A stretch of 64,000 bases of DNA from Cylindrospermum sp. NIES-4074 (GTDB lineage Bacteria > Cyanobacteriota > Cyanobacteriia > Cyanobacteriales > Nostocaceae). Made by a program: the position numbers and the translations under genes. The notes under the pieces were generated by a model that made no database searches, was not told the origin of the DNA, and saw only the letters and a list, made by a program, of their open reading frames with translations. Every line of letters starts with the position of its first letter. Position 1 is the first letter of the stretch. This document shows positions 15,658 through 23,659 of the stretch, piece by piece. The stretch is taken from assembly GCA_003994795.1 (NCBI GenBank), contig AP018269.1:2545346-2609345 (forward strand), read 5' to 3'.

Positions 15658-17205
15658 ATGTCCAATTCTGAATTCGAGAGAGTCACAGTTCGCCCAATGG
15701 ATGAGTATAATCAAACCTTGGTATCTAACGTCCATCCGCCAAATTGGGTTAATCCTCAACCTGCTGATAATTACGATTTGGTAGTAATTGGTGCTGGTAC
15801 AGCGGGATTAGTAGTAGCTGCGGGTGCTGCGGGTTTAGATTTGGGTTTAAAAGTCGCATTAATTGAAAAGCATCTCATGGGTGGAGATTGCTTAAATGTG
15901 GGTTGTGTCCCGTCTAAGTCTCTAATTCGGTCTTCTCGTGTAGTTGGTGAAATGTGGGGTGCGAAAGAATTAGGAATTAATATCCCTAAGCATATTGAAG
16001 TTGATTTTTCTACAGTTATGGCACGGTTGCGCCGCATCAGGGCTGGTATTAGCCATCATGATTCTGCTGCACGTTTTCAAAAACTGGGGGTGGATGTTTT
16101 CTTAGGTAACGGTCGGTTTGCGAGTAACAATACTGTGGAAGTTGGTGACAAAACCCTCAAGTTTAAAAAAGCTGTAATTGCTACTGGTGCTAGGGCTGTA
16201 CAACCTGGAATTACGGGACTTGAAAAAGCGGGTTATCTAACTAATGAAACGGTTTTTTCCCTGATTCAAAAACCAGAACGTTTAGCGGTAATTGGTGGGG
16301 GGCCAATTGGTTGCGAATTGGCGCAGGCGTTCCGGCGTTTGGGTTGTGAAGTGGTGCTATTTCATAGCGGTTCCCATATTCTCAATAAAGAAGATGCTGA
16401 CGCAGCGGAAATTCTGCAAAAGGTGTTAGTGGATGAAGGTATTCGCTTGGTGTTAAATTGCAAGTTAGAAGAGGTGGTGACAGTCACCGAAGGTAAACGG
16501 CTGTATTTTTCTGTGAATAGTCATCGAGATTCTGTCACCGTCGATGAAATTTTAGTAGGTGCGGGACGTGCGCCAAATGTGGAAAATTTGAATTTAGAAG
16601 CTGTAGGTGTGGAGTATGACCAGCGTCTAGGGGTGAAGGTCAATGATTATCTGCAAACTACCAACCCCAAGATTTATGCTGCTGGGGATATCTGCATGAA
16701 CTGGAAGTTTACCCATGCGGCTGATGCGGCGGCGCGGATTGTAATTAAGAATACGCTGTTTTCTCCCTTTGGTGTAGGACGTGCTCAACTCAGTAAGCTG
16801 GTGATGCCTTGGGTAACATATACAGACCCAGAAATTGCCCATGTAGGGATGTATGAACATGAGGCGCAAGAGTTGGGGATAGATGTAGAGACAATAAAGA
16901 TCCCTTTTAGTAGTGTAGATCGTGCGATCGCAGATAGTGAAGAGTCAGGATTTGTCAAAATCCACTACAAACAGGGGTCTGACGCCATTATCGGTGCAAC
17001 TATTGTCGCTAGTCATGCAGGAGAAATGATTTCCGAACTGACCACAGCAATTGTCAATCAAATCGGTTTAAGCAAATTAAGCACCGTCATTCATCCTTAT
17101 CCCACCCAAGCAGAAGCAATTAAAAAAGCCGCAGATGCTTATCGGCGTACCTTGCTGACACCAAAAACCAAAAAACTCTTAGGATTTCTGACAAAACTAT
17201 CTTAA
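15658..17205 (+). CDS. MerA-like pyridine nucleotide-disulfide oxidoreductase
   Basis: 515 residues of the class I flavoprotein disulfide reductase family. FAD site VVIGAGTAGLVVAAGAAGL, redox-active disulfide GGDCLNVGCVPSKSLIR (Cys near 78 and 83), NAD(P) site LAVIGGGPIGCELAQAFRRL, second FAD motif TTNPKIYAAGDICM and the dimer interface ending HPYPTQAEAIKKAAD. It is commonly labelled mercuric reductase in cyanobacteria. It lacks both the N-terminal heavy-metal-binding domain and the C-terminal Cys-Cys pair that MerA uses to accept Hg(II). True mercury reduction is therefore doubtful, and I read it as a reductase of unknown substrate. The usual HPT catalytic dyad appears as HPYPTQAE. Confidence 0.9.
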   Translation: MSNSEFERVTVRPMDEYNQTLVSNVHPPNWVNPQPADNYDLVVIGAGTAGLVVAAGAAGLDLGLKVALIEKHLMGGDCLNVGCVPSKSLIRSSRVVGEMWGAKELGINIPKHIEVDFSTVMARLRRIRAGISHHDSAARFQKLGVDVFLGNGRFASNNTVEVGDKTLKFKKAVIATGARAVQPGITGLEKAGYLTNETVFSLIQKPERLAVIGGGPIGCELAQAFRRLGCEVVLFHSGSHILNKEDADAAEILQKVLVDEGIRLVLNCKLEEVVTVTEGKRLYFSVNSHRDSVTVDEILVGAGRAPNVENLNLEAVGVEYDQRLGVKVNDYLQTTNPKIYAAGDICMNWKFTHAADAAARIVIKNTLFSPFGVGRAQLSKLVMPWVTYTDPEIAHVGMYEHEAQELGIDVETIKIPFSSVDRAIADSEESGFVKIHYKQGSDAIIGATIVASHAGEMISELTTAIVNQIGLSKLSTVIHPYPTQAEAIKKAADAYRRTLLTPKTKKLLGFLTKLS

Positions 17206-17216
17206 ACTTTAGCACC

Positions 17217-17294
17217 TGAATAAACACAGATAAACCATCTGTGTTCATCTGTGTAGCCTTCGGCAAGCCGCTTTGCGTCTACATCTGTGGTTTC
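17217..17294. repeat. Dispersed short intergenic repeats
   Basis: It contains ACACAGATAAACCATCTGTG, a second CTGTGTTCATCTGTGT unit and the GCCTTCGGCAAGCCGCTTTG block. All are of the short repeat type scattered between genes of filamentous cyanobacteria. No coding capacity. Confidence 0.45.
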
Positions 17295-17330
17295 AAATTC
17301 ATAAAACTAATTATTCCCATTAGCTCCTTA

Positions 17331-17588
17331 TTAAAGTTCTGACGCTGTATCAGGAGCAATAATTTCCCCAGTTCCCAATTCTAAGATCATATCTTGGTCA
17401 GTAATCAATTCGCTGAGTTCTTTAACTTGCAAATTCATTGACTCACAAGCTTGTCTTAATTCTCGCGCAAATGTGTTGATATCTTCACCATAACCACATT
17501 GATAAGCAGCAGTTTCAATTCCCTGCTTGGCATTTGCTCTCGCACAATCTACTAAGTCTGTGCCATGCAATGGTGTTAAGGATGCCAT
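17331..17588 (-). CDS. Small conserved cyanobacterial hypothetical protein
   Basis: 85 residues, acidic, with two Cys in the N-terminal half (DLVDCARAN, YQCGYG) and a third in RQACESMN. It is helical in the middle (DINTFARELRQACESMNLQV) and has no signal or membrane segment. I recognise the style of a conserved cyanobacterial short protein but no family name. It stands alone on the minus strand between the MerA-like gene and the SDR gene. Function unknown. Confidence 0.65.
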   Translation of the reverse strand: MASLTPLHGTDLVDCARANAKQGIETAAYQCGYGEDINTFARELRQACESMNLQVKELSELITDQDMILELGTGEIIAPDTASEL

Positions 17589-17730
17589 AGCTGTAATTAT
17601 TATTAATTAAGTGTTCTTAGCTAAATTATCAGTCATTCAACATTACATCATCCATCTAATGGAAGACTGGGGGGTGAGATAGAAAATGAGAAAAACTCAA
17701 AATTCCCCCATGTCTTCTGCATTGAGTAAA

Positions 17731-18588
17731 TTAGCCGTTGACTATTTCGCCACCATTGGGATGTAGCACCTGACCAGACATATAAGAAGAGTCATCAGAA
17801 GCTAAAAAGACATAGCTGGGTGCTACTTCTTCCGGTTGTCCGGCTCGTTGCATTGGTACGTCTGCGCCAAAACTTTCTACCTTTTCTGCTGGGAAAGTAG
17901 AGGTAATCAAAGGTGTCCAAATTGGGCCTGGGGCTACAGCATTAACGCGTATTCCTTTACCTACCAAGTTTTGTGATAAAGAGCGAGTAAAAGCCACAAT
18001 TGCGCCTTTTGTAGAGGAGTAATCTAGTAGTTGCTTATTACCTTTATAAGCTGTTACTGATGTGGTATTGATGATAGCACTACCTGGTCGCAAATGCTTA
18101 ACTGCTGCTTTAGTCAGGTAAAACATCGAGAAAATATTCGTGCGAAAAGTGCGTTCTAATTGCTCTTGGCTAATATCTTCAATGTTTTCTTGTGGATGCT
18201 GTTCGGCGGCGTTGTTGATGAGAATATCGAGTTTACCAAATTCATCTACCGTTTGCTGTATGGCTTGCTGACAAAAAGCTTCATCGGTAATGTCGCCTGC
18301 TATGGGTATGGCCCTTCGCCCTTGGTTTTTTACCAAATCTTGAGTTTCTTTGGCGTCCTGGTGTTCCTTGAGGTAAACTAAGGCTACATCTGCACCTTCC
18401 TTAGCAAATGCGATCGCCACAGCCCGACCAATCCCACTATCTCCACCCGTAATTAAAGCAACTTTATCTTTTAATTTACCACTACCCCGATACTGAGCAT
18501 CATCTGCTTTGGGTTTTGGTTCCATTTGGGCTTCCACCCCTGGTGGTTGTTGCTGCTGTGGTGGTTGTAATTTCTTTTCTTTTGGCAT
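17731..18588 (-). CDS. SDR family NAD(P)-dependent oxidoreductase
   Basis: 285 residues of the classical-extended short-chain dehydrogenase group (YghA/YhdF, glucose-dehydrogenase-like). It has a Pro/Gln-rich leader (LQPPQQQQPPGVEAQMEPKP) typical of that subgroup. Then come the Rossmann motif ALITGGDSGIGRAVAIAFAK, the NNAAEQHP motif, the catalytic Ser in NTTSVTAYKG, YSSTKGAIVAFTRSL (Tyr and Lys) and VAPGPIWTPL. The Gly-rich cofactor loop followed by KEGADVALVYL does not settle NADH versus NADPH. Substrate unknown; relatives are stress-induced sugar or aldehyde reductases. AGGA precedes the ATG. It is monocistronic. Confidence 0.92.
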   Translation of the reverse strand: MPKEKKLQPPQQQQPPGVEAQMEPKPKADDAQYRGSGKLKDKVALITGGDSGIGRAVAIAFAKEGADVALVYLKEHQDAKETQDLVKNQGRRAIPIAGDITDEAFCQQAIQQTVDEFGKLDILINNAAEQHPQENIEDISQEQLERTFRTNIFSMFYLTKAAVKHLRPGSAIINTTSVTAYKGNKQLLDYSSTKGAIVAFTRSLSQNLVGKGIRVNAVAPGPIWTPLITSTFPAEKVESFGADVPMQRAGQPEEVAPSYVFLASDDSSYMSGQVLHPNGGEIVNG

Positions 18589-19192
18589 AGGTTTTTCCTA
18601 AAACTTGAATAATCAAAAACAACTAACTAGTGACTATTAACAGTAAACCTTGGATCGAAAATTCGACCCAAGGTCTACTCTTAACTTTAGCTCCCACTTG
18701 CATGGTTGCAAGTTGAGGATTATCTACCCCGGATGTTCGCCAAACGTACTCATTGCTGGCAACTGTACGCGACTTACATTATTTCCCCCCACACCGGATA
18801 CACGCTCTTAATCCAACCACTAAAAACAAGTACACAACTCTCTGATGATGAAGGATTTCTCCGTTGCATCTGCTTACAAGTTAACCGCTAGATTCCGAGA
18901 GTTAATCGCTCCCTAGAAATAAACAACCTGCAAATTTAATCAACCGAAAGGCGTAGAGTGCATTAATAATAATTACGATATTTGAGTTATCCAGTCTGGG
19001 GTTGATTTTGATTGCTTGTATTCCTTGTATGCTGGATATTGTAATTAGCAAAAATGTTTCCTATTGAAGCTGACAATATCTGCAACTTCTTTGACGCAAG
19101 ATATTATTGGCAAATTCAGACATCAGCAGGGGGAAAAAGAAGAATGAAATTTATTTTTTAGCCTTTAGCTTTGCTCATTCTTCTTAAAAACC
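18589..19192. other. Intergenic region between SDR and cupin genes
   Basis: These 604 bases carry no gene I can support; a 61-codon plus-strand frame at 18706-18891 has neither ribosome site nor recognisable protein features. An inverted repeat ACCTTGG(A)TCG-AAAATT-CGA(C)CCAAGGT lies at 18647-18674, upstream of the SDR gene. The cupin terminator lies at the right end. Confidence 0.5.
19137..19185 (-). terminator. Inverted repeat after the cupin gene
   Basis: AAGAAGAATGA and TCATTCTTCTT are 11-base perfect arms separated by 27 bases, 8 bases past the cupin stop. It is probably the terminator on the minus strand, although the loop is long. Confidence 0.5.
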
Positions 19193-19555
19193 CTAATTTT
19201 GGGTAATATTAAAAAACGACTTGCGGACTCGTTGCCCCTGGACATCCCAGATCAACACCTGACCTTGTTTGATAAAATAGCTATCGCCTGGTTTGTAGGT
19301 ATGAGAGTTACCAGATTCGTCTGTAATTATCACTTCTCCCTCAATAATTGTGGCGTGTTCTGTAAATGGCATATGTATTTCTACTTTGCCTGTAGTAGCT
19401 TCAAAAATACCCGCAGTCATGCCATTCTCATGAAAATCAATCCGGGCTGATATCTTCGGCGCTCCTGCAAGTACCTTCCCTCCTAGATTTTCTGGATCTC
19501 CTAAATCAATCAATTCATCATCAAGCACAGATGTATTTGGTTGGTAAATTTTCAT
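19193..19555 (-). CDS. Cupin-domain protein (EutQ/DUF861-like)
   Basis: 120-residue single-domain cupin. The first cupin motif region is MPFTEHATIIEGEVIITDES (about 63-82) and the second is YKPGDSYFIKQGQVLIWDV (about 87-105). The (R)-x-x-E-H and Gly-x(5)-Pro-x-Gly elements are partly altered, so metal ligation is uncertain. The size and TEHATIIEGEV pattern fit the EutQ/DUF861-type cupins, usually small-molecule binding or isomerase proteins. It is divergent from the ATP-grasp gene, with 198 bases of shared control region. Function unknown. Confidence 0.8.
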   Translation of the reverse strand: MKIYQPNTSVLDDELIDLGDPENLGGKVLAGAPKISARIDFHENGMTAGIFEATTGKVEIHMPFTEHATIIEGEVIITDESGNSHTYKPGDSYFIKQGQVLIWDVQGQRVRKSFFNITQN

Positions 19556-19753
19556 AATTGTTTTGTTTAACTTTAATTTTTATCATCTCTAATATTTGTG
19601 TACTTGGCAAGTATAAAGTTTTATCCCCTGCTGAAAAGTGTAAACTTTATGTTACAAAAAGGTACAATCACCACACATTAGCAGCATTTGAATAGTGAAT
19701 TGAGATATACCTGAAAAGTAGAGAAATATTGGGATTAGTACAGGGTATGAGTT

Positions 19754-21352
19754 ATGGTTACGTTAAATATTTCCGAGTTAGAGCAGGTTGATAAGTTTCG
19801 CAATTTACAATTTACCTTGCGCGAGCGCTGGAAAACTAGCGAGTTATTTGACAACAGTGAAGCAGATATTTTAATTGTTCCCTCTTTAAGTATCGACCAG
19901 CACGAACTGCAAAAAATCGAAGGTTGTGAGCATTATGAGGAAAGATTACTATTTTCTTTAATCCGCTTGCGGAATCCTCGCACTAGGCTGATTTATATCA
20001 CATCAATGCCGCTGCATCCTAGCATCATTGATTACTACCTCCAACTATTACCAGGAATCCCATTTTCCCACGCCCGTAATCGCTTGCTGCTACTTTCTAC
20101 TTATGATTCTTCTCTTAAACCTCTCAGTCAAAAGATTTTAGAACGTCCCAGATTGTTAGAGCGGATTCGTCAAGCTTTAAGGCTAGATAAATCTTTCATG
20201 GCGTGTTATAATTCCACATTCTGGGAAGCAGAGTTGTCGATTCAATTGGGTGTGCCCCTGTATGCTGCTGCGCCAGATTTGCAGATTTGGGGGACGAAAA
20301 GTGGTTCTCGGCAAATCTTTGCTCAAAGTGGTGTGCCCCATCCAGATGGTAGCGAATTGGTGGGGAATGCGGCTGATTTGGCAGCAGCTGCGGCTGATTT
20401 GTGGGAACGGCAACCAACATTACAGCGGATAGTGGTGAAACTCAATGAAGGCATTTCGGGTGAAGGGAATGCGCTGTTGGATCTTAGACCGATGATGGAT
20501 GTCGCGCCAGGAAAAGGTTCTCATGATCAAAGGGTAGCAGCAATAGGCGATCGCTTTTCTAGTTTGCGTTTTCAAGCCCCAAAAGAGACTTGGGAGAACT
20601 TCCGTGCCCGAATTACCGAGTTAGGGGCTATCGTTGAGGCATTTGTGGAAGGTAAAATAAAGCGATCGCCAAGTGTGCAAGGACGCATCACCCCCGCCGG
20701 CGAAGTAGAAATCCTCTCCACCCATGACCAAATTCTGGGAGGCCCAGACGGACAGATTTATCTCGGTTGCCGATTTCCCGCAGATGAAAGCTATCGCTTG
20801 GCCTTGCAGCAATTAGGCTTAAAAGTTGGCAAAAAACTGGCTGAAAAAGGCGCATTAGAAAGGTTTGGCGTTGATTTTATCACCGTCGAGCAGGAAGATG
20901 GCCAGTGGGATATTCAGGCGATCGAAATTAACCTCCGCAAAGGTGGGACTACTCATCCTTTCATGACTTTGAAATTATTAACTAATGGACGGTATGACCT
21001 ATCCACAGGATTATTTTACAGTCAGCAAGGACGCCCGAAATATTACATTGCCACAGACAATTTACAAAAAGACCGCTATCGGGGATTATTACCTAACGAT
21101 TTAATGGATATCATCGCCCACCACAGATTACATTTTGATAGTGGCACTGAGACAGGGACTGTTTTTCATCTCATGGGTTGTCTTTCTCAGTTTGGTAAGT
21201 TGGGGTTAACCAGCATTGGCGATTCTCCCCAGCAAGCGGAAGATATTTATAACAAAGTTGTCAAAGTTTTGGACGAAGAAACCCGCAGCGATCACAATAA
21301 TTACGCCTTGTTCTCTGATTTCGCTTTTCCTATTGCTGGGGATGGGTATTGA
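19754..21352 (+). CDS. PGM1-related ATP-grasp peptide ligase
   Basis: 532-residue ATP-grasp protein of the type annotated in cyanobacteria as peptide ligase PGM1-related. PGM1 joins a peptide to a nonproteinogenic amino acid in pheganomycin biosynthesis. Features: N-terminal Rossmann-like part with LIYITSMPLHPSIIDYYLQL (about 77-96), an ATP-binding strand IVVKLNEGISGEGNALLDL (about 227-245), the ligase core AIVEAFVEGKIKRSPSVQGR, and the metal-binding DIQAIEINLRKGGTTHPFMT with Glu/Asn ligands (about 390-410). It lies alone on the plus strand, divergent from a cupin gene, with no obvious precursor peptide gene nearby. I infer carboxylate-amine ligase activity; the substrates are unknown. Confidence 0.82.
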   Translation: MVTLNISELEQVDKFRNLQFTLRERWKTSELFDNSEADILIVPSLSIDQHELQKIEGCEHYEERLLFSLIRLRNPRTRLIYITSMPLHPSIIDYYLQLLPGIPFSHARNRLLLLSTYDSSLKPLSQKILERPRLLERIRQALRLDKSFMACYNSTFWEAELSIQLGVPLYAAAPDLQIWGTKSGSRQIFAQSGVPHPDGSELVGNAADLAAAAADLWERQPTLQRIVVKLNEGISGEGNALLDLRPMMDVAPGKGSHDQRVAAIGDRFSSLRFQAPKETWENFRARITELGAIVEAFVEGKIKRSPSVQGRITPAGEVEILSTHDQILGGPDGQIYLGCRFPADESYRLALQQLGLKVGKKLAEKGALERFGVDFITVEQEDGQWDIQAIEINLRKGGTTHPFMTLKLLTNGRYDLSTGLFYSQQGRPKYYIATDNLQKDRYRGLLPNDLMDIIAHHRLHFDSGTETGTVFHLMGCLSQFGKLGLTSIGDSPQQAEDIYNKVVKVLDEETRSDHNNYALFSDFAFPIAGDGY

Positions 21353-21758
21353 GATTGAGTAATCAGTTACAGCAGTTTTCATCTATTTGAACCACATCTA
21401 CCGCGCGAGTCTATTTACCTGAAAATCGCTGTAATTTAGTTGGTAGAAATATTGTGCCGTAACAGGCAGCGATCGCACTCATGAGAGTAAAGTTTTTGGC
21501 AGAGTTATTGAATTAAAACGCTACCGCGTGTTGGTGGCGTTGTTTTTCTGGTAGCAGAGTAATTGCTAGAAAATGAGCGCACTTGTACTTTGGGCATATT
21601 AGCTTTCAAGGACAGGTGCGATCGCATTGCTAGAACCCACACAAAGTAATCAAGGTAGTTTATGGCCACTCTCTGGAGTGGCTGTTTTATTTGTTTTCAG
21701 AGAAAAAATTAAGAACATATACTGAGTTAAAGGGTAAAATTACTAAAGTGCAAATTAA
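21353..21758. other. Intergenic region before the first eCIS-core gene
   Basis: No gene is seen in these 406 bases. The strong hairpin GCCACTC-TCT-GGAGTGGC at 21665-21682 is followed by TGTTTTATTTG and looks like a plus-strand terminator ending any read-through from the ATP-grasp gene. The promoter of the eCIS-core gene must lie in the last 75 bases. Confidence 0.6.
21665..21693 (+). terminator. Rho-independent terminator upstream of the eCIS-core gene
   Basis: GCCACTC-TCT-GGAGTGGC stem followed by TGTTTTATTTG. It is oriented for plus-strand transcripts and isolates the eCIS-core gene from upstream transcription. Confidence 0.65.
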
Positions 21759-23381
21759 ATGTACAGCAGACAGCACAGAATCAGCAGTAAACCTTCAGAC
21801 TCCCATGATGTACCAGCATCAAATCAGTTCGCACCACGCCCCTTTGTTATTCAACCTCAAACAGAGGAAGTGAAACCGCCACAAAGCCAAACAGCAGATT
21901 TACAGGCTAAAGGGGAAAAATCAAAGGAAATTCCTAATGGTTTCCCAGATGCAGCTGTATTTACTCGTCATGTAGCACCACCAAAGACACCACGAGTTCA
22001 GATGAAGCTGAATATTGGTAAAGCTGGAGATAAGTATGAGCAAGAGGCAGATAAAATGGCTGCAAATGTAGTGCAGCAGATTAATGCCCCTGAGAGTCAA
22101 AGTGTTCAGCGGGAAGTTTTACCAGAAGATGACAAAGACTCGCTGCAAGCAAAGCCAATGGTGCAACGCCTTACAAGTGAGGGTGGAACATCCGCCACAC
22201 CAGATATTGAAGAATCCATCCAAGGGGCGAAGGGTAGTGGACAGCCACTAGCGGAGAATGTCCGGCAACCGATGGAAAAAGCTTTTGGGGCTGACTTCAG
22301 TGGGGTGAAGGTTCACACAGATGGTAAATCTGATCAGTTGAATCAATCAATTCAGGCAAAGGCGTTTACGACGGGGCAGGATGTGTTCTTTCGGCAGGGG
22401 GAATATAATCCTGGGAGTCGGGGCGGCCAGGAGTTGTTGGCGCATGAGTTGACCCATGTAGTGCAGCAGAATGGGGGGGCGGTGCAGCGATCTCTACCAT
22501 CGTTGATAGGAGAAGAGAAGGGTGAAAATCAGGCTAACCAGAATCAAAAAATAACACCCTCTGTTGAGGCGATCCAATTAAAGGTGGAGTTAAATTCGCA
22601 AGGCAATGCTTTGGTGAAGAGCGGCAGGTTTGATTTTAGTAGTGATCTACAAACGGCTATGGGTGTTCAGCCTGGCGATCACCGTTGTCATACTATATCC
22701 TACGAAACCATAACAAATGGCGTAAAAGACCCCATCAACTGGAGACTAAGTAATCCTCCACCTGCATATTGGGATACCCGGTATCTAATCGGTATGGTGA
22801 ATGCAGTCTTCCCAAATGGTGGACAAGCAGCTAACCATAACACCCACGCTAATTTTCAAGACTTGCAACAGATAGCACTGACAAACTATCAAGATGCTCT
22901 GACGGAGGTTGATAATATCAAGACTGCTATCGGAAATCAAAACACCCAAGATTTGGTTAATTCAGCAAATAAGTTAATAGCCGCTCTCAATAATTCTCCA
23001 GACAACCTCAGAGCAGGATCTGGAACCACAAATAGTTCGATCCAATCAGGCATAGACCCAACCCAAGACACTAACAAGCCCAGTATTTTGCCAGTTAACA
23101 CACCGATTATGCAAATAGCCGGGGATTTTTCAACAACAATACCCTTACAAGCGCCAATACAGGTAATACGGTTAATCGACCAACATGAGGCACAGATAAG
23201 GACATTACTCACCGAAACGTACAGTGAAACCAACCAAGTACATGGCTACTCTTCTGGGCAGACCGCACAGTCATCAGATAATCAAAATCAGAAATCAGCT
23301 AACATGACAAATCAAAATCCGACTCCGATAGCCATAGAATGGCCAGGAACATCTTCGGCCTACTATTTATGGGAACATTAA
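21759..23381 (+). CDS. eCIS core (DUF4157) domain protein, unknown C-terminal domain
   Basis: 540 residues. A disordered, Gln/Pro-rich N-terminus includes MKLNIGKAGDKYEQEADKMA (about 85-104). The eCIS core domain follows at about 155-245: LAENVRQPMEKAFGADFSGV, KVHTD, AFTTGQDVFFRQGEYNPGSR and the zinc-protease-like HELTHVVQQ. This domain marks cargo or toxin proteins of extracellular contractile injection systems. The C-terminal ~300 residues are different: DHRCHTISYETI (about 307-318) and NLRAGSGTTNSSIQSGID (about 415-432), with conserved-looking His, Cys and Asn residues. I infer an effector domain of unknown activity. No tube, sheath or baseplate gene lies in the window. Confidence 0.85.
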   Translation: MYSRQHRISSKPSDSHDVPASNQFAPRPFVIQPQTEEVKPPQSQTADLQAKGEKSKEIPNGFPDAAVFTRHVAPPKTPRVQMKLNIGKAGDKYEQEADKMAANVVQQINAPESQSVQREVLPEDDKDSLQAKPMVQRLTSEGGTSATPDIEESIQGAKGSGQPLAENVRQPMEKAFGADFSGVKVHTDGKSDQLNQSIQAKAFTTGQDVFFRQGEYNPGSRGGQELLAHELTHVVQQNGGAVQRSLPSLIGEEKGENQANQNQKITPSVEAIQLKVELNSQGNALVKSGRFDFSSDLQTAMGVQPGDHRCHTISYETITNGVKDPINWRLSNPPPAYWDTRYLIGMVNAVFPNGGQAANHNTHANFQDLQQIALTNYQDALTEVDNIKTAIGNQNTQDLVNSANKLIAALNNSPDNLRAGSGTTNSSIQSGIDPTQDTNKPSILPVNTPIMQIAGDFSTTIPLQAPIQVIRLIDQHEAQIRTLLTETYSETNQVHGYSSGQTAQSSDNQNQKSANMTNQNPTPIAIEWPGTSSAYYLWEH

Positions 23382-23389
23382 TTTAATGA

Positions 23390-23611
23390 TCGCCTCCTAT
23401 TGTACGGTGTGTTAACGAAGTAAAGCACCGAATCATCGGTTCGGTGCGTTACGGCGTAATTCTGGAGATCGCCTTAACTGCCTATGCTGGGGAGATAGAT
23501 TATCAGCAAGCGATCGCCGCCGGTTTTCAACAGCATATTCCCAAGCCTGTAGTGCCTGAGGAATTGGTGAAAGCGATCGCGTCATGGAACGCCGGACATG
23601 ATCTGAAATAA
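23390..23611 (+). pseudogene. Remnant of a response-regulator receiver domain
   Basis: From 23468 the plus strand reads IALTAYAGEIDYQQAIAAGF, then QQHIPKPVVPEELVKAIASW and a stop at 23609-23611. This is the unmistakable alpha4-beta5-alpha5 end of a CheY-like receiver domain, with the conserved Lys-Pro (IPKPV), as found at the C-terminus of cyanobacterial hybrid histidine kinases. Nothing upstream encodes the phospho-Asp half: the frame is open back to 23390 but reads unrelated residues across the palindrome GCACCGAA-TCATCGG-TTCGGTGC at 23425-23447. The fragment is therefore a broken gene end. It lies tail-to-tail with the histidine kinase at 23660. Confidence 0.75.
23425..23447. repeat. Palindromic repeat within the receiver remnant
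   Basis: GCACCGAA-TCATCGG-TTCGGTGC is a perfect 8-bp hairpin flanked by CGGTGTGTTAACG and GTGCGTTACGGCG. This is the style of the dispersed GGTGCGTTACG palindromes of Nostoc-type intergenic DNA. It interrupts the homology to receiver domains. Confidence 0.6.
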
Positions 23612-23659
23612 GTAAAAATGCCGCAGCTACACCCGTCGTAGGCATCGCTGTCAAGCGGT

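Noticed and set aside
15658-17205. Calling the flavoprotein a true mercuric reductase
   Set aside because: The N-terminal metal-binding domain and the C-terminal Cys-Cys pair needed for Hg(II) are absent.
18706-18891. 61-codon frame between SDR and cupin genes
   Set aside because: No ribosome site and no recognisable protein features.
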